A stretch of 64,000 nt of DNA from RGIG3178 sp964533965 (GTDB lineage: Bacteria > Bacillota > Clostridia > Christensenellales > QAND01). The stretch spans positions 1 through 64,000 of the forward strand of contig CAZHNN010000010.1 in the NCBI GenBank assembly GCA_964533965.1, given 5' to 3'. The position numbers were made by a program, and so were the translations under genes. Below the pieces are notes generated by a model that had not been told where the DNA came from, made no database searches, and worked only from the letters and a program-made list of their open reading frames with translations. This document shows, in pieces, positions 58,600-64,000 of the stretch (positions within the stretch are counted from its first letter, which is position 1; the number at the start of each line of letters is the position of its first letter).

Positions 58600-60007
58600 A
58601 GCGCTTCACGAGGAATGCGGTGTATTCGCCGTATACAACCGGGGTGAACTCGACAGCGCGCACATGGGATATCTCGCTCTGCAGGCATTGCAGCACCGTG
58701 GCCAGGATGGCGCAGGAATGGTAGCTTCAAACGGTGGCTCAACGGCCACCGTTGTGAAAAACCTCGGACTGGTGACCGACGTGTTCGGACCGGATGAGCT
58801 CAAGCAGTTGTCCGGTAAAAAGCTTCTGCTGGGACATGTCCGATACGCCACCAGCGGCAGCGTGAACGTGCTGAACACACAGCCCTTGTTGACTCGATAC
58901 GAAGACGGTTTTTTGGCGCTGGCGCACAATGGCCATTTGGTCAACGGCTCCGCCCTCTCCCGCTCACTTAGGGATGTAGGCGTCCTGTTGCAGACCGATA
59001 TGGACACGGAGGTGCTGGCGCATTTGATTGCGCGCAATCATTCCAAATCCATGGAGGATAAGCTTGCCTCACTGATGTCACTGGTGTATGGATCCTATGC
59101 GCTGGGCATCGTAACACGGAATGCGGTGTACGGGCTTCGCGATCCTTGGGGCATCCGCCCGCTGTGCATCGGCAAGCTGGGCGATACGTATATGATCTCC
59201 TCCGAATCCTGTGCGTTCGATCTTTTAGGCGCAGAATTTGTTCGCGACGTGAATCCGGGCGAGATCATTACATTGGACAAGGACGGTTTGCACAGCCGCC
59301 AATGCGTCGCCCGCCCCAACAGCGGCACCTGCCTGTTTGAATACGTCTATTTTGCGCGGCCCGATTCCGCCATCGACGGCGTATCCGTTTATGAAGCGCG
59401 CTTGAACGCGGGGCGTATGCTCGCACACGTTGCACCTGTAGAGGCCGACATCGTTTCCGGCGTGCCGGATTCTGCGATCGCGGCGGCGCAGGGATATGCC
59501 ATGGAAAGCGGCATCCCCTACGGCGACGTTCTGGTAAAGAACCGATACATCGGCCGGACATTCATACAGCCCGGGCAGCAGAGCCGCGAATTTGCGGTCA
59601 AGCTTAAGCTGAGCGTACTTGAAAAGCAGGTGAAGGGCAAGCGGGTTTTGCTCGTCGACGATTCCATCGTCCGCGGCACCAACAGCATCATTCTGACCAA
59701 AATGCTGCGCGAAGCGGGCGCCTGTGAGATACACATGCGCATATCCTCCCCGCCGGTACGGTACCCCTGCCATTTTGGCATCAACACGCCCACACAACGC
59801 CTGTTGATCGGCGCAAACAAGAACGTGGAAGAGGTTCGCCAGCGCTTGGGGCTGGATACGCTGGCCTATCTGTCGCTGGAAAAGCTCAAACAGGTCGTCA
59901 ATGGTGAGGACAGTGGATATTGTTCCGCCTGCTTTGACGGCAACTACCCGATGGCTTTGGAAAAATGCCGGCGCATCGGGCGTATAGAAAATACAAATAA
60001 GGAGTAG
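58592..60007 (+). CDS. purF: Amidophosphoribosyltransferase
   Basis: PurF catalyses the first step of purine synthesis: PRPP and glutamine to phosphoribosylamine. The 471-aa product has a short propeptide ending before the nucleophile cysteine (EALHEECGVFAVY), the glutaminase domain, and the PRPP motif VLLVDDSIVRGTN. The four Fe-S cysteines of the Bacillus-type enzyme are present: NSGTCLFEYVYFARPDS, YPCHFGIN, and SGYCSACFDGN (two). ATG 58592 has GGAGG upstream and overlaps purC by 8 nt. Confidence 0.97.
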   Translation: MTEALHEECGVFAVYNRGELDSAHMGYLALQALQHRGQDGAGMVASNGGSTATVVKNLGLVTDVFGPDELKQLSGKKLLLGHVRYATSGSVNVLNTQPLLTRYEDGFLALAHNGHLVNGSALSRSLRDVGVLLQTDMDTEVLAHLIARNHSKSMEDKLASLMSLVYGSYALGIVTRNAVYGLRDPWGIRPLCIGKLGDTYMISSESCAFDLLGAEFVRDVNPGEIITLDKDGLHSRQCVARPNSGTCLFEYVYFARPDSAIDGVSVYEARLNAGRMLAHVAPVEADIVSGVPDSAIAAAQGYAMESGIPYGDVLVKNRYIGRTFIQPGQQSREFAVKLKLSVLEKQVKGKRVLLVDDSIVRGTNSIILTKMLREAGACEIHMRISSPPVRYPCHFGINTPTQRLLIGANKNVEEVRQRLGLDTLAYLSLEKLKQVVNGEDSGYCSACFDGNYPMALEKCRRIGRIENTNKE

Positions 60008-60010
60008 AAG

Positions 60011-61438
60011 ATGGACACCACGCAATATGACAGCCCGCTGAATACGCGCTATGCATCCCGCGAGATGAGCTATCTCTTCTCGATGGATATGCGCATCAAG
60101 ACCTGGCGGGAATTGTGGGTGGCGCTCGCGGAAGCCGAGATGGAACTTGGCCTTCCGATCACGCAGGAGCAAGTGGACGAGCTCAAGGCCCACATATTGC
60201 CGATCAACTATGATGTGGCGGACAAGAAGGAACGGGAGATTCGCCACGACGTGATGGCGCACATCTTCGCTTACGGCGTACAGGCCCCGAAGGCAAAGGG
60301 CATCATCCATCTGGGAGCGACGAGCTGCTATGTAACGGACAACGCCGACATCATCATCTACGCCAATGCGCTTAATCTTGTGAAGGTTAAGCTTCAGGCG
60401 GTTTTGAAGCGGATGGCGGATTTTGCGCTGACCTACAAGGACCTGCCGCAGCTGGGCTATACGCACCTGCAGCCCGCGCAGCTGGTCACTGTCGGCAAGC
60501 GTGCATGCCTGTGGATGCAGGATTTCTTGATGGACCTCGAGGACCTTCATTACGTCCGCGGCGGCATGAAGCTCTTGGGCAACAAGGGCACAACCGGCAC
60601 ACAGGCGTCGTTCATGGAGCTCTTTGAAAACGACCACGAAAAGGTCGAGGAACTCGAGCGCCGCATCGTCGCAAAGATGGGCTTTGAAAAGGAGTTCTCT
60701 GTTGCGGGACAGACATATCCAAGAAAGCTCGACTCGCGCATCGTTAACGTCCTCTCCGGCATCGCGCAGAGCGCACATAAGTTTGCTACCGATTTAAGGC
60801 TTCTGCAGAACTTCCGCGAAGTGGAAGAACCGTTTGAAAAGGGCCAGGTTGGCTCCTCCGCTATGGCGTACAAGCGCAACCCGATGCGCGCCGAGCGTAT
60901 CTGCTCGCTGTCACGCCATGTGATAGCCCTTGCGCAGGATCCTGCGATGACGGCCATCACGCAATGGATGGAGCGTACGCTGGACGATTCGGCAAACAGG
61001 CGCATCAGCATTCCTGAGGCATTCCTGTGCGTGGATGCGATATTGGAGATCTGTGCGAACATTACGGACGGGCTCGTGGTGTATCCAAAGATGATCGCGC
61101 GCAACATCGATATAAACCTGCCGTTCATGGCGACCGAAAACATCCTGATGGAAGCGGTCAAGCGCGGTGGAGACAGACAGGCGCTGCACGAGCGTATCCG
61201 CGTGCATTCCCAAGAAGCCGCCAAGCGCATGAAGGCGGACGGTTTGGACAATGATCTGTTAAAGCGCATTGCAGGTGACCCCGCATTCCATCTGAGCGAA
61301 AGCGATCTGGCGGAAGTCCTCGACGCAAAGCTGTATATCGGGCGTTGCCCGCAACAGGTCGAGAGTTTCATCCAAAACGATGTGATGCCGGCCATTTCCG
61401 GTGCCGGGAAGCTATCCATCGGCGATCTTCACGTATAA
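60011..61438 (+). CDS. purB: Adenylosuccinate lyase
   Basis: PurB releases fumarate from SAICAR and from adenylosuccinate. The 475-aa product has the fumarase/aspartase superfamily signature GSSAMAYKRNPMRAERI (near residue 285) and the catalytic-histidine segment THLQPAQLVT near 155. AAGGAG precedes the start, 3 bp after the purF stop. It is followed by a 127-bp gap before pyrG with only a minor hairpin (GCGGG/CCCGC at 61499-61514). Confidence 0.96.
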   Translation: MDTTQYDSPLNTRYASREMSYLFSMDMRIKTWRELWVALAEAEMELGLPITQEQVDELKAHILPINYDVADKKEREIRHDVMAHIFAYGVQAPKAKGIIHLGATSCYVTDNADIIIYANALNLVKVKLQAVLKRMADFALTYKDLPQLGYTHLQPAQLVTVGKRACLWMQDFLMDLEDLHYVRGGMKLLGNKGTTGTQASFMELFENDHEKVEELERRIVAKMGFEKEFSVAGQTYPRKLDSRIVNVLSGIAQSAHKFATDLRLLQNFREVEEPFEKGQVGSSAMAYKRNPMRAERICSLSRHVIALAQDPAMTAITQWMERTLDDSANRRISIPEAFLCVDAILEICANITDGLVVYPKMIARNIDINLPFMATENILMEAVKRGGDRQALHERIRVHSQEAAKRMKADGLDNDLLKRIAGDPAFHLSESDLAEVLDAKLYIGRCPQQVESFIQNDVMPAISGAGKLSIGDLHV

Positions 61439-61565
61439 AGGGGCAAGATTTTCCCAACAAAAGCATTCCAATGCATTTGCCAAGCGCAATGCATATAAGC
61501 GGGCAAGAACCCGCACAAGATACATCAAAGGGATGTGTCTACCAAGCCCAAAACAGGAGGATTGT

Positions 61566-63167
61566 ATGAAAGTCGTATTTATCACAGGCGGAGTTATGTC
61601 AGGACTGGGAAAAGGCGTAACCTCGGCGTCTCTGGGCATGCTGCTCAAAAGCCGCGGATACAAGGTCACCATGATGAAGTTCGATCCCTATTTGAACGTG
61701 GATCCGGGCACCATGAATCCATTCCAGCACGGCGAAGTGTTCGTCACCTACAACGGCGGCGAGACGGATTTGGATTTGGGACACTATGAGCGCTTCATCG
61801 ACCAGAATTTGTCCAGCTGCAACTCCGTCAGTGCCGGCCGCGTCTATTCGGATTTGATCGACCGGGAACGCCGTGGCGATTTCAACGGCGGCACGGTGCA
61901 GGTCGTTCCGCATGTGACGGGAGCCATCAAGGAATATATCCGTAAAGTCGGACAAAACGACGGCGCGGACATCATGCTGGTTGAGGTCGGCGGCACCGTC
62001 GGCGACATCGAAGGGCTGCCGTTTATCGAAGCCATCAGCCAATACCGCATGGAGGCAGGGCTTCACAACACAGCCGCGATCCACCTGACCTATATTCCGT
62101 ATATACCGACAGTGGGCGAGTTGAAGACGAAACCGACGCAGCATAGCGTGCGCGAATTGAGCTCTATGGGCATCGTGCCGGATATACTGGTCTGCCGCAG
62201 CGAGTATCCCATCAACAACGAAATCCGCAATAAAATATCCTATCTGTGCAACATCGCCCAGGGCGGCGTTATCTCCAACTGCGACGCCGATACGATTTAT
62301 CAGGTACCGTTGATGCTCGAAGAGGAGGGGCTCAGCACGCAGGTGCTCAAGATACTGGACCTTCCCGACCGGCCGCATGATCTCTCCGCCTGGCGGAGCA
62401 TGGTACAGCGTATCGTTTCGCCCAAGCTTAATGTCACCATAGGCCTTGTCGGCAAATACGTGAAGCTGCACGATGCGTATCTTTCCGTGAGCGAAGCGCT
62501 GTGTCATTCCGGCGCATACCACGACGCCCGCGTGAACATTCAATGGGTTGAGGCGGACGAGCTGACACGCGAAAACGTCGACGAAGCTTTGAAGGATTGC
62601 GACGCCATATTGGTTCCGGGCGGGTTCGGCCCCCGCGGCACCGAGGGCATGATTCTGGGCATCGAGCACGCCCGCAAGCACAACAAGCCGTTCTTTGGCA
62701 TTTGCCTGGGACTTCAGATGGCCGTTATCGAATATGCCCGTAACGTTGAAGGCATGAAGGACGCCAATTCCACCGAGATGAACGCCACAACACCCTACCC
62801 CGTCATCGATTTGATGGAGACGCAGATCGGCGTTACTATGCTCGGCGGCACGCAGCGGCTTGGCATTTACGACTGCAAACTAGAGCCGGAAACCCATGCA
62901 AGAAAGGCTTACGGCCAGGATATGATACAGGAAAGGCACCGCCACCGCTATGAGTTCAACGCCATATATGCGGACAGGTTCTTCTCAGGGCAGCTCCGCA
63001 AGGCTGGCACCAACCCCGATACGAACCTCGTGGAGATCATTGAACTCAAGGAACATCCGTGGTTTGTCGGCGTGCAGTTCCACCCCGAGTTCCTCTCCCG
63101 TCCGATGCGGCCCCATCCGCTGTTCCGCGATTTCATCGGCGCCGCGCTGTCCCAAAAGGAGGAGTAG
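61566..63167 (+). CDS. pyrG: CTP synthase
   Basis: PyrG aminates UTP to CTP with glutamine. The 533-aa product has the synthetase domain (VFITGGVMSGLGKGVTSASLG P-loop, FDPYLNVDPGTMNPFQHGEVFVTYNGGETD, D of TDLDLGHYERF) and a class I GATase domain with cysteine in FGICLGLQMAV and the HPEF motif at the end. The usual MSPYQHGEVFVTDDGAETD is MNPFQ...YNGGETD here, a minor variant. CAGGAGG precedes ATG 61566. Confidence 0.97.
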   Translation: MKVVFITGGVMSGLGKGVTSASLGMLLKSRGYKVTMMKFDPYLNVDPGTMNPFQHGEVFVTYNGGETDLDLGHYERFIDQNLSSCNSVSAGRVYSDLIDRERRGDFNGGTVQVVPHVTGAIKEYIRKVGQNDGADIMLVEVGGTVGDIEGLPFIEAISQYRMEAGLHNTAAIHLTYIPYIPTVGELKTKPTQHSVRELSSMGIVPDILVCRSEYPINNEIRNKISYLCNIAQGGVISNCDADTIYQVPLMLEEEGLSTQVLKILDLPDRPHDLSAWRSMVQRIVSPKLNVTIGLVGKYVKLHDAYLSVSEALCHSGAYHDARVNIQWVEADELTRENVDEALKDCDAILVPGGFGPRGTEGMILGIEHARKHNKPFFGICLGLQMAVIEYARNVEGMKDANSTEMNATTPYPVIDLMETQIGVTMLGGTQRLGIYDCKLEPETHARKAYGQDMIQERHRHRYEFNAIYADRFFSGQLRKAGTNPDTNLVEIIELKEHPWFVGVQFHPEFLSRPMRPHPLFRDFIGAALSQKEE

Positions 63168-63169
63168 GC

Positions 63170-64000
63170 ATGCAGAAAGTCATCGTACTGGACTTCGGCG
63201 GCCAGTACAATCAGCTCATCGTCCGCCGCGTCAGAGAGGCGGGCGTGTATTGCGAGATCTTCCCTTGCGATACGCCGATCGAAACGTATGCGGATGATTC
63301 GCTGTGCGGCCTTATCCTCACAGGCGGGCCGCAGAGCGTGTATGATCCTGCCTCCCGCGAGAGCGATCCGCGCATTTTCTCGCTTGGCGTGCCGATTTTG
63401 GGCATCTGCTACGGCTTGCAGTATCTGGCACACAAGATGGGCGGCAAGGTAGGGCCGATGCGCGCGCGCGAATATGGCGCGACCGACGCTTTTCTTGATT
63501 GCGACCATCCGTTGTTTATCGGCCTTGATCCCAAAACACTCGTCTGGATGAACCATAACGATGGCGTTGTCGAACTGCCAGAAGGATACTCCTGCGTCGG
63601 ACATACGGACAATTGCCCCTTTACCGCTTTTGCAAACGATGATCTGCGGTATTACGGCGTGCAATTCCACCCCGAGGTGGCGCACACGCAGAACGGCAGC
63701 ATCATATTGAAGAATTTCGTCAGGCGCATCTGCGGCTGCGATTGCGAGTGGAAAGCGGAGAATATTATCGATACCATGATCGAATCCATTCGCACACAGG
63801 TAGGGACCGACCGCGTGCTCTGCGCGCTCTCCGGCGGTGTGGATAGTTCTGTCGCAGCGACGCTGGTACATAAAGCGATAGGCGATCAGCTCACCTGCGT
63901 GTTCGTCGACCACGGCCTGTTGCGCAAGAACGAAGGCGACGAGGTCATGCAGACCTACGCTAAACACCTTGGCTTACGTGTCATCCGCGTAAACGCAGGC
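63170..64000 (+). CDS. guaA: GMP synthase (glutamine-hydrolysing), 3' end beyond window
   Basis: The frame is open from ATG 63170 to the window end (277 codons), with AAGGAGG upstream and 2 bp after pyrG. It begins MQKVIVLDFGGQYNQLIVRRVREAG. The GATase domain has cysteine in LGICYGLQYLA and HPEVAHT; the ATP-pyrophosphatase domain starts with the PP-loop LSGGVDSSVAATLVH. GuaA converts XMP to GMP. The C-terminal dimerisation part is outside. Confidence 0.96.
   Translation, partial: MQKVIVLDFGGQYNQLIVRRVREAGVYCEIFPCDTPIETYADDSLCGLILTGGPQSVYDPASRESDPRIFSLGVPILGICYGLQYLAHKMGGKVGPMRAREYGATDAFLDCDHPLFIGLDPKTLVWMNHNDGVVELPEGYSCVGHTDNCPFTAFANDDLRYYGVQFHPEVAHTQNGSIILKNFVRRICGCDCEWKAENIIDTMIESIRTQVGTDRVLCALSGGVDSSVAATLVHKAIGDQLTCVFVDHGLLRKNEGDEVMQTYAKHLGLRVIRVNAG

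Noticed and set aside
59225..60778. 517-codon open frame on the minus strand
   Set aside because: Antisense to purF and purB, and rich in H, R and D as expected for a shadow frame.
61599..62681. 360-codon open frame on the minus strand
   Set aside because: Antisense to pyrG; composition typical of a mirror frame.

Overview
The window looks like a chromosomal segment of an anaerobic, low-to-mid GC Bacillota, most likely Clostridia; I cannot name a genus. Pointers are the many AGGAGG-type ribosome binding sites with ATG, GTG and TTG starts, GatCAB amidotransferase, a single-chain alpha2-type glycyl-tRNA synthetase, HPr with a Ser46-type site, the ObgE-YhbY-NadD-YqeK-RsfS cluster, an Fe-S type PurF with a short propeptide, type III pantothenate kinase, FchA next to FolD, and an EtfA carrying a ferredoxin domain. 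Gene density is high and most genes sit in short operons closed by clear intrinsic terminators. I see no CRISPR array, insertion sequence, prophage or rRNA.

Layout. 0-5 kb: end of a tRNA-Val, then uvrB-uvrA (minus). 5-9 kb: an XRE-cupin regulator with an acyl-CoA synthetase, then a small membrane protein and a TetR regulator with a tandem-palindrome operator. 8.8-12 kb (minus): ECF S component, coaX, homoserine dehydrogenase, cupin, tautomerase. 12-17 kb: VOC protein, TspO, glycerate kinase, two tandem cysteine-rich microproteins, glyS and an orphan protein. 17-24 kb: a decayed copy of the rsfS 3' end, an NlpC/P60 enzyme, and the nth-obgE-yhbY-nadD-yqeK-rsfS group, interrupted by an opposite-strand membrane protein gene. 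24-28 kb: two unknown proteins, an S41 protease and a secreted SH3b/peptidoglycan-binding protein. 28-37 kb (minus): fchA-folD-udg, a general PTS operon (EIIA, HPr, EI), a second S41 protease, and an aldolase-dehydrogenase pair. 37-44 kb (plus): DUF362 protein, two PK_C-only proteins, a C_GCAxxG_C_C-GNAT fusion, and gatCAB. 44-48 kb: cupin, cNMP-DUF2225 protein, double GNAT, lipoprotein NlpC/P60. 48-52 kb: a GlcD-type dehydrogenase with etfB and etfA. 52-56 kb: cupin, gene scars, two lipoproteins, hisH-hisF. 56.5-64 kb: purA, purC, purF, purB, pyrG and the start of guaA.

Main points for a second look. (1) The FolD-like protein has lost the lysine and glutamine needed for cyclohydrolase activity and is co-transcribed with FchA, a separate cyclohydrolase, so the two seem to share the folate steps. 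(2) The GlcD-type flavoprotein, EtfB and ferredoxin-domain EtfA match the plan of electron-confurcating lactate dehydrogenase. (3) Two sites carry decayed duplicates of gene 3' ends: rsfS at 17.6-17.9 kb, and hisF joined to etfA at 52.5-52.7 kb. The second has exactly the order expected of a tandem-duplication junction. (4) The paired cysteine-rich microproteins, the C_GCAxxG_C_C-GNAT fusion and several clear operators lack an assigned role.

All calls come from reading the sequence and the translated frames by eye; no database search was run.
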